Assembly (NCBI GenBank): GCA_018401935.1
Contig: JAGYJQ010000001.1
Coordinates: forward strand, 186,001-250,000
Direction: 5' to 3'
DNA length: 64,000 bases
Origin: Balneolaceae bacterium
Lineage (GTDB): Bacteria > Bacteroidota > Rhodothermia > Balneolales > Balneolaceae
Part shown: positions 27,013 through 36,767 of the stretch, in pieces
How the letters are laid out: every line of letters begins with the position of its first letter
How positions within the stretch are numbered: the first letter of the stretch is position 1
Program-made: the position numbers and the translations under genes
Notes under the pieces: model-generated
Databases searched by the model: none
What the model saw: the letters and a program-made list of their open reading frames with translations, nothing else
What the model was told of the DNA's origin: nothing

Positions 27013-30000
27013 ATGCTCAAATACATTGAATCTGCGAATCCATCCGAGCTCATAGATTATCTCATCGAGGCCTATCCTGTTAGCGACCGTCCCTTTCTAG
27101 CACCATGGATTGTAGTTCCAAACAGAGAATTTCAAGAGTGGATAGATCGTGAGATGGCAAAAAAAGGGGGGAGTAGTTATCATTTCAATTTTATCTTCCC
27201 CATTGAGTTTATCTGGAAAATATATCGGTTAATCGATTCAGATGTACCCAAGAAATTGCCCACTGATTTGCATGCCCTTAGTTTTAAAATTTTTGATTTA
27301 ATTGCAGATCATGAACAGGTAAAAAAATTATTCGGCGAATTCCGAAATCAATCCCACCGTTTTGCCTTAGCGGTCCAACTCGCAGATGTATTTGATCAGT
27401 ATATTAATATCCGACCACATATGCTTTTTGAGTGGGAAGATTCCGTTTCCGATTCCGACTTTGGTATCGACTCCCTATCCGATGCAACAATACATTCTGT
27501 TAGTCATCCAAATGTGCATCCAGATGTATCTCCAAATCCATCTCCGAAGGCCCAACATCCGGATATCTCTGATGATAGAAAGGGACAAGTACTTCCCGAT
27601 ACCCCAAAAAAATTAGAAGGCTACATTCAGCTTCAAAAGGAGCTATGGCAATCCCTGAACAGCGCATTTGATCGTGGTGGTAACCTTAAGTGGTCAAGAA
27701 TACAGATATATAAAAATTGGTTAAAGCAGCTAAAAACACCTGATGTACAGGAAAAATTACCCGCTAATATTTTCTTTGTTGGGGAAAGAGATTGGAATCA
27801 CTTGTTAGTGGAGAGCGTAGAGCTGATTAGCAAACATACGAATGTACACGTGGTGAATTATCCTGAACTAGAAAACGATATTTCCCCAAAACTCAAAAAG
27901 GGTATACATGAACCACCATCCGAGCCGAATCAAATAGCCTTTAGCTTTGGTTCAGAACAGAGCTTTATCACGCATTTGGCTGAAAAATGGAGTGAAAACG
28001 GAGCATTTTCTCCTTATTTGCATGCATTAAGAAGAATCAGTATGGATTCCCAAGCAGCTTCTGCTCCTCCTAAAGACCATGGGTTTAAACTGTCTAAGAT
28101 ATTATCCACACCGGGCTCTATTCATGCTTGTCATTCTATTAAAAGAGAGGTAGAGGTATTAAAAGATGACCTACTACACTTCCTAAATACCTCGGAAGCC
28201 ATCGATTTAAGTGAAATCGGTATTTCGGTTCCAGACGTTGAAGCCTATTCACCTATTATTAAACAGGTGTTTGCCCAAGAACCAATCATACCTGTATATC
28301 TCTATGATGGGCAGGAACGTCCATTGCAAGATAGTTTTTTAGCTTTGCTAGATTTGGCGTATAACGACTGTAAAATGAGTGATTTGATGGACACACTCAG
28401 CGATCCTAACATAATGGAACGATATGGATTCGATGAATCCGAATTGGGTACGATACGTGAATGGATCGTCAGTGACAGTATTCATTTTGGACTGAATCAA
28501 CCGCATGAATATAGCTTTTCAACAGCCTTAACGGCATGGTGGAGAGGCTATTTTGTAGAACACCGGAGTTTTACACATCAACCCGAAATCTCTCCCTCTA
28601 AAAGAGTAAGAAATTCCGATCAATTGTCAACTCTTTCCAAGCTTCAAATGCTTTATGATGAGATGCTAGATTTAGTTGTTTCACCAGAAACTGAACGACT
28701 TAACACGGAGTGGTTAGCGATTTTACAAGAGCATTTTGTTCGGATATTTAAGGGTAGCGCTGACGCAAATCCTCGCGGCTACAATTGGGTAATTCACTGG
28801 TTTGAACAACTTTCAGAGGAACTAGCTTATGCGTCGACCTCTGTTAGTTATGAGGTGTTCATGGGTTGGTTCCGTAATGTGCTTGTGCAAAAGCAGGATC
28901 ATTCATCATCTTATGGAACCGGTGTGTTAGTGAGTAGTTATATCCCAAACCGACTATTGCCATTTTCATATACAGCCATGCTGGGCTTAAATGAGCGTGA
29001 ATTTCCTGGTAATCCGCAGCGTCCTGTTTTTGACCTCATCCATCAGCAGCCTTTAGAGGGAGAACGGCAGCGAAAAAAAGACACATCTCGCTTGTTTATT
29101 GAGCGATTAGCCCTAACCAAATCTCAGTATTTCTTGAGCTATATTGGCAGAGATGCACATACTAATACCGAGAAAAATCCCTCACCACTCATCACCCAGT
29201 TACGTTATTTACATAGAGGGGTTGAATCCACTCAAAACGGGTCACCCAATCCCCTGACTGGCCGTATCGTAGCTCCCTTGCGATTTAAGGAACATCGCTT
29301 ACATGCCTTTGCTAAACCGTATTTTAACCAGAGTGAGAAAAAAAACTCATTTAATAAGGAGCATTACCATCAATGTCGTTCATTATATGGCGATTTTGAA
29401 TCCTCTAAGCACGCTTTTTTTGTGGATACTAACTTAGTATTAAATGGGTCGAGCAGTGCATTATTTGGAGGTGCGCATACTGATCACGAGGGCCGGTCTA
29501 AGATTGATCTGGATGATTTGATTCGGTTTTACACGCATCCGACGAGGTATTACCTTGAAACGACATTACATTTGCAAGATTCTTATGCTCCCTCGGTAAT
29601 TCAAGATTTTGAAAATTATACGATGGAGGGCTTGGATAAATATGAGGTTAAGCTTCGTATTTGGGAGGCTTTGGAGGAAGGGGTAGGGTGCAAAGAGTGC
29701 TATGAGTATCTACGGAGCATAAAAGCAGTACCCCCACATTCAACCTATTACCTGGTCTTTGAAGAGTTGTTTGATCAACTTCAGCAATTTTATTCTCAGG
29801 TCGTAGAAAGTACTCGAGGCATTGAAGTAAGATCATTAGCCGTAAGCTCTGATAATTACATATTGGAAGGACCACTAACGATGTTACGCAGTGGGGAGTA
29901 TAAGGAATACCGATTGGGTAGGCTACAGGCAAAGCATAAAGTGAGATACTTCGTAAAACACCTATTGAAGGCAGCCTCTGGCTCCGAAGAAGGGTCCGAA

Positions 30001-30387
30001 TATTTTTATATCGATAAAAAAAATTCGGTCTTACAATTAGCACCAATACGCCCTGAGATAGCTCAAAAGCAACTAGAACAGTTAATACATTGGTATGTAA
30101 GCGCTATGCAAACTAAAGAGTCCTTGATATTTTTCCCAGAATGTTCACTAAGCTATGTCGAGGCGCTCCATAAAAAAGGGGACGAGCTCTATGCCCTTGA
30201 AAAAGCGATGTCGGCTTGGAAGCAGAAAAACAAGTCGTATGGGTATCCTGGGGAGGGAGAAGATCTGTGGAACAACATAAGTTGGTTTGATGAAGATCCC
30301 TTAGCCACTCAAGCCTTTCAGAAAAATAGTCATACCTTTTGGGCTAATTGGATGGATATTGCAAACAATAAAGTGCTAGAGAGTTAA
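27013..30387 (+). CDS. recC: Exodeoxyribonuclease V subunit RecC
   Basis: RecC is the scaffold and Chi-recognition subunit of RecBCD, which processes double-strand breaks. The protein opens MLKYIESANPSELIDYLIEAY and has the family block FLAPWIVVPNREFQEWIDREMA, an inactive UvrD-like core (GVLVSSYIPNRLLPFSYTAMLGLNEREFPG) and a degenerate nuclease-like C-terminus. At 1124 residues it matches the family. A Pro/His-rich insert (HPNVHPDVSPNPSPKAQHP, about residues 168-186) interrupts an N-terminal domain loop. It is first in the recC-recB-recD operon, 3 bases before recB. Confidence 0.93.
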   Translation: MLKYIESANPSELIDYLIEAYPVSDRPFLAPWIVVPNREFQEWIDREMAKKGGSSYHFNFIFPIEFIWKIYRLIDSDVPKKLPTDLHALSFKIFDLIADHEQVKKLFGEFRNQSHRFALAVQLADVFDQYINIRPHMLFEWEDSVSDSDFGIDSLSDATIHSVSHPNVHPDVSPNPSPKAQHPDISDDRKGQVLPDTPKKLEGYIQLQKELWQSLNSAFDRGGNLKWSRIQIYKNWLKQLKTPDVQEKLPANIFFVGERDWNHLLVESVELISKHTNVHVVNYPELENDISPKLKKGIHEPPSEPNQIAFSFGSEQSFITHLAEKWSENGAFSPYLHALRRISMDSQAASAPPKDHGFKLSKILSTPGSIHACHSIKREVEVLKDDLLHFLNTSEAIDLSEIGISVPDVEAYSPIIKQVFAQEPIIPVYLYDGQERPLQDSFLALLDLAYNDCKMSDLMDTLSDPNIMERYGFDESELGTIREWIVSDSIHFGLNQPHEYSFSTALTAWWRGYFVEHRSFTHQPEISPSKRVRNSDQLSTLSKLQMLYDEMLDLVVSPETERLNTEWLAILQEHFVRIFKGSADANPRGYNWVIHWFEQLSEELAYASTSVSYEVFMGWFRNVLVQKQDHSSSYGTGVLVSSYIPNRLLPFSYTAMLGLNEREFPGNPQRPVFDLIHQQPLEGERQRKKDTSRLFIERLALTKSQYFLSYIGRDAHTNTEKNPSPLITQLRYLHRGVESTQNGSPNPLTGRIVAPLRFKEHRLHAFAKPYFNQSEKKNSFNKEHYHQCRSLYGDFESSKHAFFVDTNLVLNGSSSALFGGAHTDHEGRSKIDLDDLIRFYTHPTRYYLETTLHLQDSYAPSVIQDFENYTMEGLDKYEVKLRIWEALEEGVGCKECYEYLRSIKAVPPHSTYYLVFEELFDQLQQFYSQVVESTRGIEVRSLAVSSDNYILEGPLTMLRSGEYKEYRLGRLQAKHKVRYFVKHLLKAASGSEEGSEYFYIDKKNSVLQLAPIRPEIAQKQLEQLIHWYVSAMQTKESLIFFPECSLSYVEALHKKGDELYALEKAMSAWKQKNKSYGYPGEGEDLWNNISWFDEDPLATQAFQKNSHTFWANWMDIANNKVLES

Positions 30388-30390
30388 AAT

Positions 30391-33300
30391 ATGAAGCATT
30401 TTAATGTAACAAAGGCACCATTAGAGGGTATTCATTTAGTTGAGGCGAATGCAGGGACCGGCAAAACATTCAATATCAGTTCCTTGGTGGTTCGTTTTAT
30501 AGCCGAAGGTGCATTGGATCTGAGAAATATTTTAGTGCTTACCTTTACAGAAGCGGCCACCTCAGAATTACGAGCCCGAATTCAGCATCGTTGTAGGGAA
30601 GTATTGGAGCTATTTGAAGCAGAAAATGAAGTAGAAACAGATGAAAAAACGGAGAAAGATACTTTTTTAGCCTATTGTAAAAGTAGCTACCAACAAGATT
30701 CTGAGGCTCAGAAACGTCTGCAAGAAGCAGTGACCACCTTTGATGAGGCCAATATTTCAACCATTCATGGGTTTTGCCAAGGTTTGTTGCGATCGTATCC
30801 TTTTCAGTTTAATGTGCGTCCCGATTTCGAATTAGTACCCAATCCATCCCTGTTTATCTTGGAAGTGATTAGGGAATTTTGGAGAACGTTTTACGCCCCG
30901 ACTGACCATCGAATGATTCTGCGGATGCAGCACCTATTTTCAGAGCTGGGAAAGGGAATGAACAGTCCTGAGGCGGTGTATGATGCATTAAAAAATGCCT
31001 TTCAAAGTGAGCATGAATTACATCCCTCTCATTCCCTTTGGACTTCCTACCTGGAGCACTCTAATGGCAGTATACGTTTACAAAGCTTAGCTGATTTTTT
31101 GGAGGCCGCAGAGCGGATCGAAAAAGCTAAGGCCAATTTTGTTGAAGCTGATTGGCATAAGCAATTGCAACACATTATAACACAGTACTGGGTCGTTCAA
31201 ATTCGAGATAACATACGCGCTGAAAAAGAAAACAAGGGCTTGTTAGATTATGACGATCTTATCCGAATTGTATCAAAAGGAATCCAAGAAGCGAATGAGG
31301 ACTTTGTTCAATTGGTCCGATCAGAATATAGGGTAGCTTTAATTGATGAATTCCAAGACACCGACCAGGATCAATTTGCTATTTTTAAAAGGCTGTACGC
31401 CAAATCAGGGACACTATATCTAATAGGTGATCCTAAGCAGGCTATTTATGGTTTTAGAGGAGCCGATATCCATACCTATATGGGAGCTCGTGAATGGGTG
31501 CCGGCAACAAATCGGTACAAATTATCCTATAATTACCGGTCCAATCCCGAACTACTGGGCTTTACGAATGAGTTGTTTTCAAGTGCCCAGAATAAAGACC
31601 CTTTTATCATAAAGATAGATTACCAGGATAGTCTGCATCCTTCTCAAAAAAGTAACACAGAGGACGGAGGGAATCATGATCAAGCTAGTCCTGAATCGCT
31701 TTATACAAATCATATTTGGATACAAAAAAACCAAGATGTGGATCGAATGCATCCCGTACAAATGGTAGAGATCGAAGGAGAAGGAGTTGATGAAACCAAT
31801 GAAGCTATAAAGCAGGATGTAGTCAGAAGGATCAAAGAGTTACTCGATAGCCGTTTGATTCGCACCACAAACTCCTCTGAGCAATTAACTGTAAAACCAG
31901 TCAAAGCCTCCGATATTGCGATTTTGGTGCACAAAAATCGGGATGCTCAGGACATACAGAGGCAACTTAAATCGCTGGGAATTGAAGCCATTATCAATAG
32001 TCAACAATCCATTTTCACTACCGAAGAAGCTCAATACATCCTCCTTTGGTTACAGGTTATACAAGACCCTAGTAAGGAGCGGCTAATCAATACAATTTTA
32101 GCGCACCGTTTATCGGTTCTGAATACAATGGAACTCCAGAAATTACAAACCAACGATGCGCAATGGGCAAGGGTTATGGAACATATCCAGCAAGCCCATT
32201 CATCACTTAGCACGCAAAAAATACACACCCTACTTCAAACGCTCTTTCAGAACCTGGGCATTTGGTCCCGATGGACTAAATTAGATAATTTTGAACGGGT
32301 CATTACAAACATAGAGCACTTGTTTGAGATTACAAACACACTTCAGCAATCCAAATGGATGGGTGTTACTTCATTGATCAATTATCTACACAGACAATCT
32401 ACTGAAGATGATGATGAATTGGCCCTTGATGAGGATGTTATCCGGTTGAATACCGATGAGGATATGGTTCACATAATAACCGCTCATCGTAGTAAAGGCC
32501 TTCAGTATCCGGTTGTCTTTTGTCCATATTCCTCGTCTGGACGAAGTTTTGAGCTAACCAATAAAATTACCAAGTACCGCAAGGATAACAAGCAGATGAT
32601 CGATCTTAGGATGGTATCTAAATCGAAAGAGATTCACTTAGAGTCCGCTATTCCTATGGTTACGGAGGAAATAGCCAGTAATATTCGGCTTTGCTATGTT
32701 TCTATAACCAGGGCCGAATCTGTTTGTTTTTTATATACTCACACCGGTGCTCGTGGTTGGAATTCAGGCTTATTAGCCTCTCAAATGGATAAAACTGAAC
32801 TCATTGAATCTATTGATGAAAAACTTATAAAGCCTAGAACGAAAAATTTACCTGCCGATGGGCTTGCTAAACAAGAGGTGAGACGATTGATGGAGCGGTT
32901 TGCTGCAAACAATGCCCTTTATACTGAGCCAATGGACCAATCGGCCCGTTGGTATAATCGGCTAATGCAGGAATCTCAAGATTTAGTAAAAACCACAGGA
33001 GTTCAATCAACTCAAGAGCTTAATTATGCCTCCTTTGAACGAGAAGAGATGGTTAATAACTATGAACAAGTACATTCCTACAGTTCAATAAAGCGGTTAA
33101 AGGAGCGTTTTAGTGAGGGCGCAAATGCCTTTATTTCCAACTCCTTCGATGCGGCCAAAGACTATCAGGACACCGATGATGTAGCAGATGACGGGATCGA
33201 TAATAGAGCTGATGATGCAGCAGATGATGGGACCGATAATACAGCAGGTGGGCAGTTGGGAAAAACGGCAGTTGAACAGGTAATAAAACAAACCACAAAA

Positions 33301-34059
33301 ATGCCGGGGGGGACAGAATTAGGTAGTTTTTATCATAGAATTATGGAGGACCTGCTAGATAAATGGTGCATGAATGCGTTCGATTATAAAGAATGGGTCA
33401 AACTAGAAGCAAAAAAATTTGGACTCAATCACCATCAACAAGATCAATTTTTCCGTTGGGTAGAGATGATGATGAAGGTACCCTTAGTCGATGGTTTTTC
33501 ACTGTCAGATCTTAAAAAAGGCCAATTAATCATAGAAAAACCCTTTTTCCTATCCGTTAAGTCGTATCAGGTAGATGCTTTGTACCATCTAATTCGCTCC
33601 CAAGAAGATTTTAAAATGCCACCGTCGCATTTAGAACAAAGTCAGCATCGTGATAAAGATAATATGTGGTTAGCAGAAGCTGAGCAATCGTTTGATGTAC
33701 TTCCGGCAGGTTTCTTAAAAGGTTTTATCGATCTTAGCTTTGAATACGAGGATAAGTATTACATCTTGGATTACAAGACTAATTTTTTACAAGGAATAAA
33801 TGCATATTCGTCTGAATCGCTGAATAATCAGATGATCAACCTTTCCTATGATATTCAAGGGCACTTGTATAGTTTGGCTTTGCACAGATTCTTAGCTACC
33901 TGTAAAAAGAATTATTCCTATCAAAAGCATTTTGGTGGATATTTTTATGTTTTTGTTCGTGGACTCTCAACAGATAATCATGAGAATGGGATACACTTTT
34001 ATCGTCCTGCAGAAGAACGTATTAAAACAATGGAGGGCATAGTAAATGGCAACCGATAA
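30391..34059 (+). CDS. recB: Exodeoxyribonuclease V subunit RecB
   Basis: RecB is the 3'-5' SF1 helicase and nuclease subunit. Helicase motifs are VEANAGTGKTFNI (Walker A), LTFTEAATSELRARI, LIDEFQDTDQDQ, GDPKQAIYGFRGADI, YRSNPELL and IITAHRSKGLQYPVVF. The C-terminal nuclease has GSFYHRIMEDLL (His), GFIDLSF (Asp) and ILDYKTN (Asp, Lys), so the active site is intact. At 1222 residues it is full length. A 36-base tandem duplication encodes an acidic linker (DDVADDGIDNRA then DDAADDGTDNTA) before the nuclease domain. It overlaps recD by 14 bases. Confidence 0.95.
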   Translation: MKHFNVTKAPLEGIHLVEANAGTGKTFNISSLVVRFIAEGALDLRNILVLTFTEAATSELRARIQHRCREVLELFEAENEVETDEKTEKDTFLAYCKSSYQQDSEAQKRLQEAVTTFDEANISTIHGFCQGLLRSYPFQFNVRPDFELVPNPSLFILEVIREFWRTFYAPTDHRMILRMQHLFSELGKGMNSPEAVYDALKNAFQSEHELHPSHSLWTSYLEHSNGSIRLQSLADFLEAAERIEKAKANFVEADWHKQLQHIITQYWVVQIRDNIRAEKENKGLLDYDDLIRIVSKGIQEANEDFVQLVRSEYRVALIDEFQDTDQDQFAIFKRLYAKSGTLYLIGDPKQAIYGFRGADIHTYMGAREWVPATNRYKLSYNYRSNPELLGFTNELFSSAQNKDPFIIKIDYQDSLHPSQKSNTEDGGNHDQASPESLYTNHIWIQKNQDVDRMHPVQMVEIEGEGVDETNEAIKQDVVRRIKELLDSRLIRTTNSSEQLTVKPVKASDIAILVHKNRDAQDIQRQLKSLGIEAIINSQQSIFTTEEAQYILLWLQVIQDPSKERLINTILAHRLSVLNTMELQKLQTNDAQWARVMEHIQQAHSSLSTQKIHTLLQTLFQNLGIWSRWTKLDNFERVITNIEHLFEITNTLQQSKWMGVTSLINYLHRQSTEDDDELALDEDVIRLNTDEDMVHIITAHRSKGLQYPVVFCPYSSSGRSFELTNKITKYRKDNKQMIDLRMVSKSKEIHLESAIPMVTEEIASNIRLCYVSITRAESVCFLYTHTGARGWNSGLLASQMDKTELIESIDEKLIKPRTKNLPADGLAKQEVRRLMERFAANNALYTEPMDQSARWYNRLMQESQDLVKTTGVQSTQELNYASFEREEMVNNYEQVHSYSSIKRLKERFSEGANAFISNSFDAAKDYQDTDDVADDGIDNRADDAADDGTDNTAGGQLGKTAVEQVIKQTTKMPGGTELGSFYHRIMEDLLDKWCMNAFDYKEWVKLEAKKFGLNHHQQDQFFRWVEMMMKVPLVDGFSLSDLKKGQLIIEKPFFLSVKSYQVDALYHLIRSQEDFKMPPSHLEQSQHRDKDNMWLAEAEQSFDVLPAGFLKGFIDLSFEYEDKYYILDYKTNFLQGINAYSSESLNNQMINLSYDIQGHLYSLALHRFLATCKKNYSYQKHFGGYFYVFVRGLSTDNHENGIHFYRPAEERIKTMEGIVNGNR
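33175..33246 (+). repeat. Tandem 36-bp repeat inside recB
   Basis: Two adjacent 36-base units (33175-33210 and 33211-33246) agree at 31 positions and each encodes a 12-residue acidic block, DDxADDGxDNxA. The repeat is in frame and lies in the linker between the helicase and nuclease domains, where length change should be tolerated. Confidence 0.85.
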
Positions 34060-35893
34060 AACAGACATAATCACCGATTGGTTACTCCATAATAATCAAG
34101 TTTTTAGTGATCCTACCGATTTTTTGTCCTTCAATTCCTACCTCATTTCTGAACTTGGAATTCAGCATGCTACCCAGGAAAAAGTACTTATTAAGCGTTA
34201 TGCCTTATTGCGTTGGCTTGAATTTCATAAAAAGGGTTATGTATGCATTGAAATGGAGGATATTCTTGATCCAGGTGTAAAAATGAGCGAATTATACAAT
34301 CAACTTGGCGGCCCAACATGGGACAAAGAAACGCTCGTTCAGGTGTTAAGTGAGCTAAGGTTTATATCTGGCTTTGAGTCCTTTGAATTGGAGGATGGGC
34401 GATTGTATATGAAACGTCATCTTGACTTTGAAAATGAAATTGTGACTTGGCTAAAAAATATAGCGTACTCTTCGGACTCTTTCTTACCTAATCGTTGCAA
34501 TTTTGGCTTAGAACAATCTCAGTACGTAGATTGGATCGAACAGGAATTTTCAGATTTAGATACTCCAAAAAAACAGGTACTTGCTCATTTATTTAGCATG
34601 CAATTTCTCATTGTAACAGGAGGACCTGGAACGGGTAAAACCTATACTCTAGAACGTATCATGAAGGCTTATCAAAGATGGTTTCCTGAGCTAAAAATTC
34701 AACTTGCAGCCCCCACAGGCAAGGCAGCTAAGCGAATGAACGAATCCATTGATTCCAGTTTATTAGATATATATGGAGAAGCAAAAACCATACATCGAAT
34801 GCTTGGAGCCAGGCACGATGGCATGTTCTCCAAAGGAGCTAAAAACCGAATGGATACCGATGTCGTTATTATCGATGAAGCGTCAATGATCGATATCGAT
34901 TTATTTGTTCAGATTGTACGAGCACTAAAAGATGGCGCACAGTTAATGTTGGTAGGGGACCGTTATCAACTTGATTCGGTGGAGGCTGGTAATATTTTGG
35001 GTGATTTGTGTACACATCAACCAGAAGATGGTCGGGCTAGCTATGGGGTATTTGAATTGGACACCAACTATCGGCAAAAATCCACCAGTTCCATCCCTGC
35101 ATTGAGTGAAGCAATAAAAAGCGGTAATTGGGGGAGCTGCCAGAGCTTGTTGATGAATGAGGAGATCAAGGATGTGGAGTGGTGGGGATTCAGGGCTGAT
35201 GTTAGAACCGAACGGGAAGCGTTGAGGAATCGCTTGATTGAATATGGTAGACGTGGTTTTGAGGCAATTAAGCAGCAGTTAAAAACCCCAGAAACAGGAG
35301 ATGAAGTCATGGAAACGTACAGCTTATTGGGTGCGCTTCGCCAAGGGTGGCTGGGCACTGAGACCCTAAATGAACGCATAGATTCGCAAATACGTAGCCA
35401 AGCTATTGCAGCAACAAGTAATTCTGATAAAGTAAAAGGTTCATGGTACTTGGGGAGGCCGATCATGATACGTGAAAATGATCCCGTAAAAGGATTATTT
35501 AACGGTGATATGGGCGTATGCTCCTCTCTAGATCCGGTATCTATTCGCTTTGAAACTTCGAAAGTGGGGAAAAAACCAGCAAGATCGGAAGGGGGGGCAA
35601 GAGAAGTTACAGGAGTAGGAGATGGGGTGAAATGGAACGTATTCCCTGCCAGTAGTCTGCCTTCCTATGAATTAGGCTATGCACTTACTATCCATAAATC
35701 ACAGGGCTCGGAGTATGACCACGTTTGTGTGATTTTATCTTCGGTCGATAGCCTGCTCCATACTCGAGAGTTGCTATATACAGCTGTTACTCGTGCCCGA
35801 AAGAAAGTCACGATTGTGGCTACAGAAGAACAATTAAAAAAGGCCGTTTCCACAACAAAAATGCGCAGAAGCGGCCTTCCAAGTAAATTGTGA
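34046..35893 (+). CDS. recD: Exodeoxyribonuclease V subunit RecD
   Basis: RecD is the 5'-3' helicase subunit of RecBCD. An N-terminal domain of about 180 residues is followed by Walker A VTGGPGTGKTYTL, LAAPTGKAAKRMNES, Walker B VVIIDEASMIDI, LVGDRYQLDSVEAGNILGDL and the late motif YALTIHKSQGSEYDHV. The 615 residues fit RecD rather than the longer RecD2. Presence of recC and recB directly upstream confirms the assignment. Confidence 0.94.
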   Translation: MATDKTDIITDWLLHNNQVFSDPTDFLSFNSYLISELGIQHATQEKVLIKRYALLRWLEFHKKGYVCIEMEDILDPGVKMSELYNQLGGPTWDKETLVQVLSELRFISGFESFELEDGRLYMKRHLDFENEIVTWLKNIAYSSDSFLPNRCNFGLEQSQYVDWIEQEFSDLDTPKKQVLAHLFSMQFLIVTGGPGTGKTYTLERIMKAYQRWFPELKIQLAAPTGKAAKRMNESIDSSLLDIYGEAKTIHRMLGARHDGMFSKGAKNRMDTDVVIIDEASMIDIDLFVQIVRALKDGAQLMLVGDRYQLDSVEAGNILGDLCTHQPEDGRASYGVFELDTNYRQKSTSSIPALSEAIKSGNWGSCQSLLMNEEIKDVEWWGFRADVRTEREALRNRLIEYGRRGFEAIKQQLKTPETGDEVMETYSLLGALRQGWLGTETLNERIDSQIRSQAIAATSNSDKVKGSWYLGRPIMIRENDPVKGLFNGDMGVCSSLDPVSIRFETSKVGKKPARSEGGAREVTGVGDGVKWNVFPASSLPSYELGYALTIHKSQGSEYDHVCVILSSVDSLLHTRELLYTAVTRARKKVTIVATEEQLKKAVSTTKMRRSGLPSKL

Positions 35894-35922
35894 GAGCTAA
35901 GTTACTACAGGGATACCTGCAC

Positions 35923-36639
35923 TTATTTAACTTCCTCTAGTGCTATTTTAAAAATAAGCATATCGTTGGGTTGAATAGCACCACCCGGGCGTGGATTTTC
36001 ACCATAAGCTAGTTCGGAAGGGATGTAAAACATATACACTGCTCCTTCTTTCATTAATTGTAGCCCTTCGGTCCATCCTGGAATAACTCCACCTAATACA
36101 AATTCGGCTGGTTCTCCAGGGTTTCCTACCTCATCATACGTACCATCGAAGCGGGTACCATCGATCAAGGTTCCTTCGTACTGAACCACTACCGTATTTT
36201 CTGGTGTAGGAGAAGCACCGGTACCTTCCTCAATGACTTTGTATTGCAAACCCGATGCGGTCTCCATAACGCCTTCTTTCATTCGGTTTTCAGCAAGGAA
36301 ACTCTCTTGTTCTTCCATATTGGCGACTTTCATTTGGTCCATTAGATACTCTCCAAAACGGCCAAATAGTTCTTGAATATTTACCGTTGACATTTCATTC
36401 TCTGTACCATTTTGTCCAGCTTGAAATCCAGCAACAAAATTATCTAGGTCTGCATTTTCGAATCCTTGCGCGGTTAACTGGCTGCCGTTTTGATACCCAA
36501 TGGCGTAGCTTACACTATCAATTAAGGTATTCATAGAAGCTTTATCGGGATACGTAGCTGTTTGGTTACTGCAGGATATCGAGACTAAACTAAGGCCTAT
36601 AAAGATACCTAGCGGCGTAAGGTATTTGGTTGGTGACAT
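35923..36639 (-). CDS. FKBP-type peptidyl-prolyl isomerase, lipoprotein (FkpA/Mip-like)
   Basis: A periplasm-facing lipoprotein foldase of 238 residues. A signal peptide ends in lipobox VSISC (C23), followed by the helical FKBP N-terminal dimerisation region (SYAIGYQNGSQL, FVAGFQAGQNG) and a C-terminal FKBP domain (ENTVVVQYEGTLIDGTRFDGTY, FVLGGVIPGWTEGLQLM, FYIPSELAYG). The active-site aromatic residues are conserved. It stands alone, convergent with recD and divergent from a DEAD-box helicase gene. Confidence 0.92.
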   Translation of the reverse strand: MSPTKYLTPLGIFIGLSLVSISCSNQTATYPDKASMNTLIDSVSYAIGYQNGSQLTAQGFENADLDNFVAGFQAGQNGTENEMSTVNIQELFGRFGEYLMDQMKVANMEEQESFLAENRMKEGVMETASGLQYKVIEEGTGASPTPENTVVVQYEGTLIDGTRFDGTYDEVGNPGEPAEFVLGGVIPGWTEGLQLMKEGAVYMFYIPSELAYGENPRPGGAIQPNDMLIFKIALEEVK

Positions 36640-36767
36640 AAAAATAATGTGTGGGTTAAATGGTTAATTAAAATTTTACCTTCACAAGATAGAATAATTC
36701 GGGCACTAAAACACTTTTCACATATTGTGTGTATATTATGAAAAACTAAGATTATTAAAGAGAACCA

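Noticed and set aside
29648-30046. 132-residue minus-strand reading frame inside recC
   Set aside because: It is antisense to well-conserved recC sequence and shows no coherent domain.
35068-35466. 132-residue minus-strand reading frame inside recD
   Set aside because: Antisense to RecD helicase motifs, with no recognisable protein signature.
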